NCBI RefSeq assembly: GCF_032854445.1
Contig: NC_088296.1
Coordinates: 15,012,623 to 15,076,622, forward strand
Source: Liolophura sinensis
Lineage: Eukaryota > Mollusca > Polyplacophora > Chitonida > Chitonidae
DNA: 64,000 nucleotides
Direction of reading: 5' to 3'
The position numbers and the translations under genes are program-made. The notes beneath the pieces were generated by a model that saw only the letters and a list, made by a program, of their open reading frames with translations, was not told the DNA's origin and searched no databases. This document shows, piece by piece, positions 23,001-38,000 of this stretch; positions within the stretch are counted from its first letter, which is position 1, and each line of letters opens with the position of its first letter.

Positions 23001-26000
23001 GGCTACCTCCGTGGTTCAGTCGGTTAGCGCGCTAGCGCAGCGTACTGACCCAAGAGCCTCTCACCACTGCCGTCACTGTGAGTTCAAGTCCAGCTCACAC
23101 TGGCTTCCTCTCCGGCCGTAGGTGGCAAGGTCTTCTAGCAACCTGCGAATAACCCACGACCATAATGCTGGCCGCCGTCGTATAAGTGAAATATTCTTCA
23201 GTTTGGCGTAAAACACCAATCAAGTAAATACATAAATCAAAACACCACCATAGGACTGTGTTTCTCTCCTGCCAGCCTGCCACGATGACAGCATATTGAT
23301 AGTCCTGTCGTACTGGAAAATCACGACAGAGATCGACCATGGCGTCACATCCAGTCACAATCACCTTATGTTAGCATGCCAGTCACGCACAATGGCCCAG
23401 GAGCCTCTCACTAATGCGGTCCTTGTGAGTTCAAAATCAGCTCATGTTATCTTCCTCTCAGGTCGTTTGATAGAAGGTCTGTCAGCAACTACTCTCTGTC
23501 CGGCTTCTTCAGGCCATCACGGCTCTATAGTAAGACAGCATAAACTACACTTGGAAAGACAGGCATCGCATTGGTGATTGGCTACTGCTTCAATGTGCAG
23601 TGCCAGCACGCTAACTGCTATACCATAGAGGCCCCTCTTCGATAACTCAAATAAAAGTACAAGTGGAAAACCTCAATCTGAAAACACTTTTGTCTTCCAG
23701 CTTCCTCAATATATTTCATTCAGTCCACTCTCTCTGTGTGACGATCTATACACGTCAGTAAATGTGGGCTCCAATACACTTTCTGCTGTCTTCCGTTGGG
23801 GTAACTCCATGTAGTATGTTTTCACACAATCTAATTAACTGTGAGTGATTGAACTTCGTGCGGCAGCAATGGAAGACGGATGCGGCCATGTTCTGTCCTA
23901 CATCTTTCTCCAAAACAGGAACGGCGATATCTAAACGACAGTGCGAGATTTAGTCGAGATTAGGGTCGAGATGAGGTCGAGATTAGGGCAACAACGCGAG
24001 ATTCAGTCGACATTCCCACAAGACTCAAACGACATTCGTTCCATATTCCAGTCCAACAGCATTTCATTGAATGGTGCAACGTATAAACATGTATGTCATG
24101 GGGAATTCCCCAGGTAGACATATAACGGAGAATCACGCCCATATTGTTAGCGGCGTATCGAACAAAATATGACAAGATACATGTGGGCCACTGATATCAT
24201 GGCCGTAAAAATACAGATATCCCGTCGCAAATGACATCGAGTTATAGACCCACGTGGCAGCTGGTTTTGAACGTAAATGCCATCATTCCTTAGGCCTAAG
24301 TGTCTGCAGATTATTAAAGACTCACCCTGGGGATTTGGGTTAAAACAGACCAAACTCACGTCCTCGTTGTGACGGCAGTTGTGAATTCCCCACCCCCAAG
24401 TTGAGCACTCTGATATAACAGTCTCGTTCCCAGAACAACGAACTTCGTTCAACCAAATCTGTCCAGTCCCTTGTCCAAAATACGCATTCGGCAATTCGAC
24501 TCCTTCGCTGCAAACAATGTAATGGAAAAAAAACATTATTTTCCCTTTGAACCATATGTACATTGTATGTTTTGATTGACGCAACTTCGTGCTTTCAGTA
24601 TCTGTAACATGCCACATCACTTGGCTTCGCTACCAAGAACATCATGAAAAATATTTGTGGTCCAGCAGATCTGTCTCCACACCACTTTCTAAATAATTGA
24701 GGTTATATTATTTCTGTCTTCATGGATGATGTAGGTTCGGATCACAATAAAGAACTTGAAACATATTCGTAACATTGGAAACTATGGTGGTCCTTTATAC
24801 CACAATGTCACCAGCGCGTCTCACACATATGGCAGGCATGCACATGGAACTCGCTCCTGCGAGTGAAGACCTGGCTACCATACATATACAGGTACGTGTA
24901 CGGGGAAAGATCATATTTTACTTGTGAAATGTCCGTGGTTTTCTTTTCTTAACACCCGAAATTCTTCCCAGTCGCAAGTACTGCAGTGTCAAAAACTTTT
25001 TAAAAACAAATACTTAACATAAATAAGAAGTCATAATTGAGTAACAGGGCGGTTTATCGGCTCCATTATCGTCCTGCATAGTCAACTACATCTGCTTGAA
25101 GATCAGTGGTGAATTTTCGGTTTTGGCATAGTATGGATTCCCAGTTTTATCGTTAGAATTTTTTTCGAAATTCCGACTTATTTCTCCAAGAAACTGTATT
25201 TATTAATTTATTTATTTATTTATTTATTTATTTATTTGATTGGTGTTTTACGTCGCACTCAAGAATATTCCACGTATACGACGGAGGCCAGAATTATGGT
25301 GTGAGGAAACCGGGCATGGTACGGAAAAACCTTCGACCATCCGCAGGTTGCTCGCAGACCTCCTCATGTACGGCCGGAGAGGAAGCCAAAATGAGCTGGA
25401 CTTTAACTCACTGCGACCGAATCAAGAAACTGTAGAATAAATGTACATATATGTGTGTCTGTTTGCTTTGGGTGGTACGTGGTATCACGACTCGGAGCCA
25501 TTAGGTATGTGTACATATTCTGTTGCTTCCTGCAGCAGAGCCACACGGTCAAAGTGCTGCTGCTACTGAAGCATCATGTTGAAGACACCAGACGTATGGA
25601 AACCCACGAGGATCCTCCGGCTGCCTGCAGATATTGCCACTTTTTGCGACAGGGAAGGAAGACAGCATCCGCTGGACTTAAACTCACAGCGATCACATTT
25701 TTCAGAGGCTCCTAGCTCATTGTGCCGGGCTGGCACTCCAAACACTCGGCCACTGTCAAGGACACTTAAACTAGTATTAAAAGGCAACTTATATATACAT
25801 ATATGCTTCAGTTCATACCTTACTTTTGTTCAGTCATATTGCCTCATTTTTTATCGTCCAAACGACAGCTTGAGTTGGCTGATTTCTGTATGAGTATTTG
25901 GGCCACACCCATTTGATTTACATTAGACACTAACTCACTGACACAGCGGCATAACCGACATCATTTTCAAAAAAACATAAAATCTGATAAAGGTTATTCC

Positions 26001-29000
26001 TTCGTTCGAGATTGTGAACATCGTCATTACTCTGAATATAAACATTTCTGATTTAGACATAGTTGTTACTGTTGGTTTCTTAACGCCTTTACGTGGGCCT
26101 TACCTGAATCCCAAAAGCCCACAGATAGTTCTGGCTGCGCTGTGGTCGAAAATGTTGTCACAAACCGTGCCCCATGTGTTCTTGTGGTAGACCTCCAGTC
26201 GGCCACTGAGACTGTTTGTTCCTCGACTCCCGTTAACAAGCCGAATGGGAGTTACTAGGTAACAAAACACCAGAACCACATGTTTCAGTTGTTAAAAGGC
26301 ATAACTGTGATTGCTTTGTACTGGGAACCAAGATGTGCACTGGTAGTTGAGTTGGTGTCTCTGACAGCTTTCAAAAAGAGTACTTTTGAAACACTGGTCC
26401 GTTGACAGGGGAGCCTTATCCCCTAGATGTATGTTTAAAAGGCATCCTACATGAAATTCGGCTTGTAAGATTGGGTCTGTATACCTGAGCTCCACACTCA
26501 CGTCACATAATGAGTGGTAAAAACATCACAGAATCAGTAGAAAAAACGCGACTGACTCAATGCTAAATGCGCCATTGTATTGAACGGTAAAAGACTTTAT
26601 TGCCACATTCAATTATATCTGGGTTAAGTTCACTGTGGTAAACAATTCATTCACGATGTCACATTTGTCCTTAGTTGTAAACAGTTATTAGGTAGACAAT
26701 GTTTTAACTCCTAAAGCTGAAAAATATTCTCTAAGGTAGTATTTCGTGTTTTGACTTAGTTCAGAAATGATTCCTGGTGCTTAGTGAGGTACAGTCTCTT
26801 CTCGCAATATATTCCTGCTTTTGAGTAAGTCATGTGTGTTCCACTCAACTTTTATAAGATTACTACATCGTAGTTAACTTTTGAGGATGGGGCAACATTG
26901 CTACAGGAGGGGGTGGTGTACATGTGAATCTATGGTCCGCTATGATCTCTGAATCGCTACGAGAACGATTGTGTTCGATGTTTTGGATCTACAGTCTTAC
27001 CTGTTAAAACATTTGAGCATTCCAAACCGAGGTCTTCATTGTGAAGACAACTGTTATTCCCCCAAGGACGGTGTGAAACACTGAGATATGCTAGTCTCGT
27101 TCCCAGAACACTTCACCTCGTCCAACCAGATGATCCCAGTACCTGCTCCAAGCCCTGCTCGCCTAACTGCAGTGCCATATCTGTTACACGTAAAAGAGTA
27201 TCACTCAAATTACGATGATTTAGAAATATACAAATCCAAGAGTTCATAATTTTTGATGTTGGTCAAAATGTACGGCTATACCTATAGCGACTAAAAGCAG
27301 ATTGCACTATTAAAGCGCTAAGCGTTTACTATAGGTATATGTAGCTATGGAAGCCTGTTGCTGCCACCCACTTTTTAGTACACTCAATTTTCTATTGTAA
27401 GGTCGAAAACGGGAAAACATAAAAGAGCGAAGATTGAAAGCGCTAATCAACGAAAGGACGAAAATCAAAAAGGCAAAACTGCGAAGGTCGAAAACGCGAA
27501 AGTGGAATGAGACAATAAGAAAATGCGCAAAGAAAATGCGCGGAGAAAATGCGAAATACAACATTGCGTTTCCAGGTTTTTGCTTCGAAAGTCGAAAATT
27601 CAAAGTTAATTTCCCCCTTTTTACCCTTTTAATGAGGTCGAAAGCGCAAATTAACTGATCATAGCGTATAGTTTCAAGCGACCACTAACCCTCAGCGCTC
27701 CGCTATACAAGCAAAATATAGGACTAAAGACAAAAACGAAAAAGGACCAACACATAACATATTAAACCTATACCCATAACACTCCATGGCTCTCGCAAAT
27801 AAAACTCTTTTTAGCTGTTTCACCTTTTGACTATGGTTCGTTACTTCAGAAATAAAAATGCCATCTTAGGACCTTAAACATATTGCAGAAAAATGCCAAT
27901 AAATACCGGAAGGTAAATGAAACAAAACTCAGTTTTGTATCATCACATGATACATGCATTTAGATGTTCTTCATTCACACACAAAATATACATAAGTATT
28001 TTCTAACAGAGCATTGAGGGTTCTTTCCTTTTTGATCTATGATTTATTATTTGATATATTTTTGTTAATGTTATTTTTATAAGTTTATGTAAGTATGCAC
28101 GTGTTTAAAAATACCTGTATCCAATAATGCGACAAAGAGTCTTTGCCGTCACTGCGTTCACACGATGATCACACACTGTTCCCCAGGTACCGCTGTAGAA
28201 GACCTCCAAACGTCCAGTAACACCAGACGAAGATTCCTCGCCATTAACAAGTCTAAGAGGATAAGATTCTGAAAATTACAGTTTAGGACAATAGAACAGT
28301 ATCTGTGCGTCGAAACAAACATTCGTATACCAGTCGTCAACTAAAAAACTATATAAAATAGGCAACTACAATGAAGTTCGAATGACGCTAGGTATGTTCT
28401 AGGCGATGAGTGAAATTAGTATTCAGAGTATATAAGTTGTCGAGAATAAAGTATATGCACAGGTATTTCAAATGAGATTTGATTAAAACTTCAGGTCTTA
28501 CAAGTTACAACATTTCCAGTTTTCGCCAGTTCACAGTATATCCAAGCGTTCCTTAGGTGCATTTCTTTAATTATTTGATTGTTGTTTAACGCGATGTCGC
28601 TTTATTTATTTTATTTATGTTTTACGATGAACTCAAGAAAATTTCACTTTTAAGACGACATCCAGCATTACGGTGATAAGAAAACTTGCAGAGCCTGGGG
28701 GAAACACACGGTTATCTGCAGATTGCTGCCAGACCTGCCCACGTACGGCCGTAGAGGAAGCCAGCATGAGTTGGACTTGAACTCACAGCGACCGCATTGG
28801 TACGCCAAATCGAATTACCTGGTGTAAAGCACCGAGCGTAGGTAATTCACCGATGAATTTTCAGCATGTGATGTGGAAAGTTTCCATAGACATGTACATC
28901 TTCCCATTAATATACACACCTTCCCATAGATATACAAACTTTCGCACAGATATATACACTTTCTCAGAGATATACACAATTTCCATTAGCTATTCACACC

Positions 29001-32000
29001 TTTCCATAGATATACAAACTTTCGCACAGATATACACACCTTCACACACACATACACAACTTTCCATACATATACACACTTGCGCACAGATATGCACCTT
29101 CCCATAGATATACACACATTCCCATAACTACACACATCTTCCAATAGATATACACACCTTCCCATGGATATGCACATCTTCCCATAGCTATGCACACTTT
29201 CCCATAGATATGTACACCTTCCCATTAATATACACACTTTCCCATAGATATACAAACTTTCGCACAGGTATACACACTTTCTCAGAGAAATACACTTTTC
29301 AATAGCTATTCACACCTTTAAATAGATATACACATCTTTGCACAGATATACACACCTTTTCAGAGATATACACAATTTCCAATAACTATCAACACCTTCC
29401 CGTAAATATACAAACTTTCGCACAGATATAAACACCTTCACACACATACACAACTTCCCATAGATATACACACTTGCGCACAGATATACACCTTCCCATA
29501 GATATACACACATTCCCATAACTACACACATATTCCAATAGATATACACGCCTTCCCATAAATATGCACATCTTCCCATAGCTATGCACACTTTCGTATA
29601 AGTTAAATGCTATTGCCTACGGTATAAAACACCAATCAAATCAATAAATAAATGTGTCATAGAAACAAATAAATAAAATGGTTTCACATTGATTCCATGT
29701 ACTATGGATCATGGGAAAACAAATACTAACTTAAATCGTATCAAGTTTAACTGGGTTTCAGTCGAAAAACTGCTCCTCTTCCAAGCTGTCAATAACATGT
29801 TGACTTTACCTGTTCTAATCCACCAGTTAAGCGTATATGACAATTTCTGATGAAATACAGTCTGAGCTGGAATTTCAGTATAAACGCGGTAATCGTATGT
29901 TACCACGCAACAATGGTCAGTTTGGCTTTGAACTAAGTCAACATTGGACTGGAAATGGTATCTCATTCAAAATCACAAATCGTTTGAGGCAAAAATGTCC
30001 GGAAAATTCCGAAATGCATGGAACGGTCCGATAATTAATTTTGACCTGCAATTTGTCATTGTGACTAATTACACCAAGTTCGGATTTACTATGGTAAACC
30101 GGCGTTCAAAAAGGCGCAAAAGAGTGATTCGTGACGGATAGATGGATTGATGGACTGATGGACTGATGAACTAATGGACTGATGGACAGACGGATTGATA
30201 GACTGACGGACTGACGGATTAATGGTCTGACGGACTGACAGACTGACGGATTGACGGACTGACGGATTGACGGACTGATGGTCTTATGGACTGAATGGCG
30301 GTCTGGCGGACTGGTAGACCAATAGACTGACGGACTCCTGAACTGGCAGATTGACGGATTGACGGCTGATGGACTGATGGAGGGACGGACGGACTGATGG
30401 ACAGATGGACTGATGGACTAACGGATTGACGGACTGATGCACTGATGGACAGACGGGCTGATGGATTGATTGACTAACGGATTGACGGATTAATGGACTG
30501 ACGGATTGACCGACTGACGGATTGACGGACTGATAGTCTCATGGACTGAATGGCGGTTTGGCGGACTGGTAGACTGATAGACTGTTGGACTGAACTGACA
30601 GACTGATGGATTGACGGACTGATGGACTGATGAACTGACAATTGACCGACTGATAGTCTGATAGTCTGATGGACTGACAGACCAACCTGCCGGGAGTAAA
30701 CCTATAGTCTCCACCGGGAGCGTTGAGGGAAGCGTTGAGTCAGATGTTTCAACTCTGTAGCCTTACCTGTAGTATCGTTTGAACAGACCAAACCGAGGTC
30801 ATCATCGTGCCTACATATGTATCCCCCCCAAGGACGGTGTGAACACTGGGATATGCGAGTCTCGTTCCCTGAACACGCCACATCGTCCAACCAGATTACC
30901 CCAGTACCCGCTCCAAACCCAGCATTGTTAACCGGATATCCACGGCTGTAACAAACCCTCGGAATTTGGAACAAATATGAATAGGCCTAACTGAAGACTA
31001 GGACATGTTACAGAAGAAACAGTTTCGTAAACAGTGTACTAAGACAACAAGAGTGAGGGTGTCCACAAACCAAAATACATGTATAAAGGTAGAAAATATG
31101 CCGGAATGAAAAATGACTTTTGTTTTGCTTCTGCAATGTTAGCATAGAACACTTAAATCCATCGTTTTACAGCTCTTTTCCCTAAATCCTTTAATAAATA
31201 TGAATACAGCATACCTGTAGCCAAGAATGCGGCATAGAGTATTGGCAGTGAGTTTATCGGATCTCCCGTCACAAACGGTCCCCCATACACCTGAGTAGAG
31301 AACCTCCAAACGTCCGCTTAGACTAGTTGCTGTTTTTGATCCATTGACCAGTGTGATTCTTTCTGAAATAAAGGTTTATTCGGCACGGTCTTAGCCAATT
31401 GGTGCACTATGAACGCAGCATAACGCTGTTCACAGCCCAAGACCTATGTACGATCACAAGACCCTAAAGTCTGTAAATGTTTATATTGAGCAAACATTTA
31501 TACATCATTCCGACCAAGATGGGTCGTGACTGAGAAGCTAACATACTTATACGTTTAACTATATTATTTATTTAAAACAATTAAAACAATTCCTTAATTG
31601 AACTGGTCCACAGGCCAACAAGAAGTCATTTTAAATTGAAGTCAAACTTTCAATCCACTTTAAATTGTTTTTTTTCTCTCATGCAAAAAGGTCAAAGTTT
31701 ACCGGTGGAGATATATTGTATATATAAGCAACATGTATACAATGTATATATTAGCAGCATGTATAAACGGTTGCATACATTAGCAGGCTTACCTATTTAC
31801 TAGTGCCTGTCTACAAGTCCCTATTTACAAATCCCTATTTACAAGTCCCTATTTACAAATCCCTATTTACAAGTCCCTATCTACAACTCTCTATCCACAG
31901 GTCCCTACTTACTAGTCATTGTCTACTAGTCTCTATCTTTAAGTCCCTATTATAGGACTGAGCAGTGATAACTGGAAATACTTCAACAAACGCTTGCCCA

Positions 32001-35000
32001 TCCACAAATGAACTCTGTCATGCGTATTATCTGGAGGTTGCTGACGACCTTCTCACGTACGGTCGGAGAGGAAGCGAGCATGAGTTGGACTTGAAATCAC
32101 AGCGACCGCATTGGTGAGAGGCTCCTGGGTCATTACGCTGCGCTAATGAGCTAACCAACTGAGCCACGGAGCCCCCCTGGAATTGTAGGTTTGCCATACT
32201 TTTCGGTGAAGGACTCCGTCACCTTTGGCTGTGAGTCCATTTTGCCCCGGTATCTAGTTTTTGATGCGTTCCAGAGTTCTACACTATAGATTAGTGTGTT
32301 TCTAGCTGTGGGATAAACCAACCAGAGAATGCTATCACTTAAACACATAGGAAAGTTAATTACATTCTTTTGTTTACAGAAAAAGTACAGCACTACGGGA
32401 AAAGATAACACACCTTGTTTGCAAGGCCATCTCTGGTTAATATGGATATGTTTATTTGCACACGATCCGGAAAAGAGGTCAGTCCTACCTGTTCTTTCGT
32501 TTGAGCAGACCAAGCCGATGTCTTCGCTATGCCCACAGTTATTCTCTCCCCAAGGACGATGAGAACACTGGGATATGCGAGCCTCGTTCCCTGAACACGC
32601 CAAATCGTCCAACCAGATTACTCCGGTACCTGCTCCAAACGCTCCGTTGATTGGATAGCCATCCCTGTAACCCACCAGTAGAATTTAGAAAAAAGAAAAT
32701 CAAACAAAAACAAGCAAACAAGAAATGAAATGAAATCAAAGAAAACACTGCATGTCGTCAAACAATTTGGTGTTCTTATTTATTTATTTAATTACTTTAC
32801 TTTATTTAATAATTGACCTTCATGGCCGAGTGTTAGCGTGCCAAAGTCTCTCACCGATGTGACCGCTGTCAGTTTAAATCCAGTTCAAGTTAAGCTCAGC
32901 AGCAGCCTGGTCGTGATTTTCAACAGTTTAGAATGTAAGCTTTTAAACTATGTTAATATGGCTTGTATTTCTATTCCTCACACATTGATCAGTAACTTAC
33001 GAAACGTGTGTGGATGACGTCTGCAGTAATTATAGAGGATATTCCCAAGTAAGTGGAAAATACTAGTACCTGTTGTATTGACTTCTGTTTTGTTAACTTG
33101 AATGACAATGAACACTTAAACTCGTCGTTTACTAAACACGATTCCTGAAATACATATGTATACAACACACCTGTAACCGAAAATGCGGCAAAGTGTACTG
33201 GCACTGAGTTTGTTGAATTTATCGTCGCAAACGGTTCCCCATATGCCGAAGGCGGAAACTTCCAGTCGTCCGGTTAGAGTGGTTGCTGTCGTTGATCCAT
33301 TTGCAAGCCTGATTTTTTCTGCAACTAGAGTTTTAGTTACATGTGAACTGCAGGCCATGCATGACTGAGGAGTTCAGATTATCTGTTGCAACTTTCCCTG
33401 TGCATTGCTCAAGGAAGGGTCAGTAGTTGTGCGGCTAAGTTACTCTGAGTACAGGACTGTTATCGTAACTGTCTCTAGATATTTGTCTGTCAATCACTAC
33501 GGCATGAGCAACCTCATCATACCCTACTTGATGACCCAGCAGCCTCTCACCAATGCGGTCGCTCTGAGTTCCTTTGAGTTCTGCCGGAAAGGAAGTCCAT
33601 CTTACGCTGGGTTCCTTTCCGGCAGTACACTGTCACCGTAATGCTGGCCGCTGTCGTATAAGCGAAATTTCTTGAGTGCGGCGTAAAACACCAATCAAAT
33701 AAATATATAAATTCCGGACATGATGATAAGTGCCCAGACAGTCCGATTGTGCGATTGTGCGGCTATGTACGATCACAATAGTGCCACCACTCGATAAGGT
33801 TAACATTTAGAGGAGCTTGATTAATTTTAGTATTATTACAAATGCCATGGCGGCTTCCCCTGACCAGTGTAATAAGAATTCCTGTGGAGTATTTAACATA
33901 TATCCCCTCCTGTACCAGCGGAGGACATTTGAACTATAATACACAAGTGGAGCAGCTCCAAAACTCCACGACTCAATATTTTGACACCTTATTTTGTCAT
34001 TATCATGAAAACTAAATTTCACGGTGAGTGAGTGAGTGAGTGAGTGCTTGGGGTTTAACGTCGCACTTACAACTATGGACACAGGGCAAATTTCCACTTT
34101 TCCTTTATCTAGTGCTGCTTCACTGAGAGGGCTTACAGAAGGCAAGTAAACCACACCACCCGAGCCATTTTGCTGATACGGGTAACCAGTCTTGACACTA
34201 TTCCCTAAATGTTGAACGCTACGCGAGGAAATTACAACTTCCTCTTTATAAGTCTTAGGTGTGACCCAGGATTGACCTTGGATCTACCGCTTACGACACG
34301 GACGCTCTACCAACAGTGCTACCGTAATTTCATGGAGAACATTACAGATATATATGTACAGGTTTAGAGACAAAGCCACAAAATGCGGTCTAAGTGTTAA
34401 ATCACCGTAAGATATATATGTAGATAAAGGAGAATAAAACAGGGAGATCACATAACAGATAGCCATTATGTACACAATAGCCTATTGTGACTTTAAAGCC
34501 ATGGGTAATAGGTGAATGTTACAGAGATACACAGGTATGGTGTTATAAAAACAGGTGGAATAATACTAAACCAACTTAGACTGTAAAAACGGGAAACTAC
34601 AACAGCATTGGTGTTGTAAAAGTCAACATTTTCTGATTCTTCAATGCTTTTAAGGCCATCATGAAGAGCCGGCTTACATCTGTAAATAGCAAATGCTTCC
34701 TTGTGAATCATTTGTTCACTTTATAGGCTTACCTGTTGTATCGTTAGTGCACACCAAACCAAGGTCTTGGCCATGCCTACATTTATTATTTCCCCAAGGA
34801 GCATGTGAACACTGAGATATGCGAGTTTCGTTCCCTGAACAAACCACATCGTCCAACAAAATAAACCCAGAACCTTCACCAAACCCTGCTCGACGGACCG
34901 AATAGCCATGGCTGTAACAAACCAGCAGAATTCAGAAGGAAAAAATCGGTGGAGTTAATCTGACACACATTCTATAAAACTGCATGAAGGAGCGTAGTAA

Positions 35001-38000
35001 TTACAGGATAGCGAATATTCTCCTCGCAAAAACATCTATTTTATTCATTTTCAAAATGAACCCTTAAAACCATCGTTTAACAGTTAAGATTCCCCGCTCC
35101 TTGCATGTACACAGCATACCTGTAGCCAAGAATGCGGCAAAGAGTATTGGCTGTGCGTTTGTTGGAGTTGTTGTCACAAACGGTCCCCCATACACCGAAG
35201 TAGAAAACCTCCAAACGTCCGCTTAGACTGGTTGCTGTTTTTTGTCCACCTACGAGCCTGATTCTTTCTGAAAGTAAAGGTTTAGCTAATTGCAGTTGTA
35301 TAAGTACAATATAACGCCGTTCAGAGCTTAAGGCTTTAGTGTTCGTTAATGTATAGATTGGGGTCACATTTAAGCATTTCAGGACGGTACATCTATACTT
35401 TTGAAAACCTCGTTCCTGAAACTGAAGTTTTAGCAGCATGAGAACCGCGGTTTGTGACTGAAAAGCTAAACGCTCCATGTTCTGCACTTTCCTCTGTAAT
35501 GTTCAACGAAAGATCTGTGGTTAAGCAACTAAGGTATGCCATCAGACAGCTGTTGTCAATTATTGATAGGCGACAATGTTATCGTTTAATGTTGTAACAC
35601 ATTCCGAAACACTCAGCGGCCAAAACGCTTTGGTGCATACTTGATCAGCCTGTGAAAAAGCAGCAAATAAAATCTTGACCGCTTGGCCGTCAAAATCTAA
35701 ACCTTTCTATACCAGCAGATGGGAAGGGTGCGTAACAACACAACCTCATCGACACCTGTCTCCTTCTGTCCTCTCACCCAGATTTGTCCGCTTTCGACAA
35801 TAAAGTTACATGAGCGCATTGATTTCCCTTATTATTCATGTTGTACATTTGTAGAGTTCAACCTCAAATATGTGTATGCCCTAAAGTTCGCCTGGTGCAA
35901 TGCCACACCACCACATGCAGCTTGCAGTTTGCTCTACAACATCTCAAAAAATCCACCTAGCATGAACACCTTTTATGAGCTGTGATTACTGGTAGTTAAG
36001 TCATCGCATTCTGTTACATGTACCTTAGTATTCTACAGGGTGACAGGAAGTAACACTGGCAAAACGTTTTCAGTTCTATCCAAAACACACAAAATTCTAT
36101 ACAAATACGATTTATTTTAACTAGTTACAAACTAGCAGTGCAGAAATTTATAGTTCATCAAGAACCTAAAATGTCTGCATGGCAACATTACCCAATCAGT
36201 GCTCCTTCACACTTCCGTTTGGAGGCAAATCTTGAATCAAGTCGCCTGAATTGCGCATGTGTAACCTTAAAACTCGCACATGCCCAAAGGTTAGACATTT
36301 TCCTTTATTTCAATACCATGCATGAACCCTTTCATCCAAAAAGACAGACTGGCAGAGAAAAAAGACCTTTCAACAATAATTACACAGAGTTCAATTCCGA
36401 AACACGGAAGCGCCACTATGGTACTGGTTCTCTGTGATCGTCAGCCAATCAAGGCCCTTTAATAGCGAACATCTGACGACCATGTCTGCAAATTGTTTTT
36501 TTTTCTTGGCATTAAGCATCAACTGCAGCAAATAACTCACTCAAGCTAGAAAACCAATCCCTCCATGCCCAGTAACACCCGATCTGTGACTTTCTATGAC
36601 CACAAACTGCGATTCGTTGTGATCTATTGATCGTGGTCAATCGCTGCCTGTTCGCGAGAGTCCTTTATAAACTAATCGTCAACTTCTACCGGTCAGTACG
36701 GCGTAAAACACCGATCAAAAAAAAAATCAACTTCTACCGGACTCACGATATTCACGGTGGTTATGTGATCACATGAAATCAAATGTGAAAAACAAAATGG
36801 AGTTCTTGAAGATTGATTGCCGAACTCGTGTGTACATGTAGATCGTGCGACAAAGCACGGCCGATTAAGATTAGGTAGACTTCGTGTAGCCAATTGCATA
36901 GCTTTTGAAATGTATCTCTGTCCTAGTTTTGAAGCTTTAAAGTCAACGCGTCCTTCATACTGATTGCGTTTCTGTGCCATTTCCCATGACGAATGGTATC
37001 TCAGCGCTCTATTCTGGGGCATATATCTGTTATAATTAGCATATGATGGGAATAGATGAAATGCGGTTACACGTAACTACATATTGCAGGAGCAGGAAAA
37101 CGTAGTAGTATATGCCAAAGCATGGTTACGATTTTTTTTTGGATTCCTAATAATTAAAATATATAATAAAAAATGGATTTTTTGTATGATAGAGATGAAC
37201 AATACAAATCTACCAGTTAAACATCTGCTTGTCTTACCTGTTGTATCGTTTGAACATAATAAACCGAGGTCTTCGTGATGCCCACAGTTATTTTCTCCCC
37301 AAGGAAGATGAGAGCACTGGGATATGCGAGTCTCGTTCCCTGCACACACCACATCATCCAACCAGATCAACCCAGTGCCTGCCCGGTTGACTGCATAGCC
37401 ACTGCTGCTACATTCCAACAGAACCTTGGATGTATCTTCCTTACCACACATTACAGATATACAGGCCCCTGGATCACGAAGCGATCTCAAGGCAAAATTT
37501 TAATCACTTTTAAATTGTTATTTCTGATGTGATTGCCAAAATATTTTCTGACAGAATATCACTTAAGTATAAGATCGCTTGGTGACCCCGGGGCTTGGTC
37601 TACAGTGTGAGCCTGATTTATTTTTCTTGAAGCTGATCAAAATATATACCTAAAACAACTAATTACTCGCCTATCAATAGTTTTTGATACTTGATAATTG
37701 ATAGCCCAGTTATGTGCAATAGTAGGCATTACACAAGTAAATTTTACAACCCATTCCATCGCCCCCTAAAAAAAAATGACAGTTAACGTTAAAGATACAA
37801 GTAATGCCAGAAATCCCAATTCCTTACATATATCAGTGACTCTGCTCAAGTAACCTAAGCGTTCCTACGCTACCCAGTTCTTTCATATCCGAATGGTTCC
37901 GAAGGGATTTAACTACAGTCACAGCGAAAATTGATCACTGTCGGCTGCAGCATTTATGTAGACGGTTTACATGTAGAGGTTTAGTCTGTAGCCCATCATA

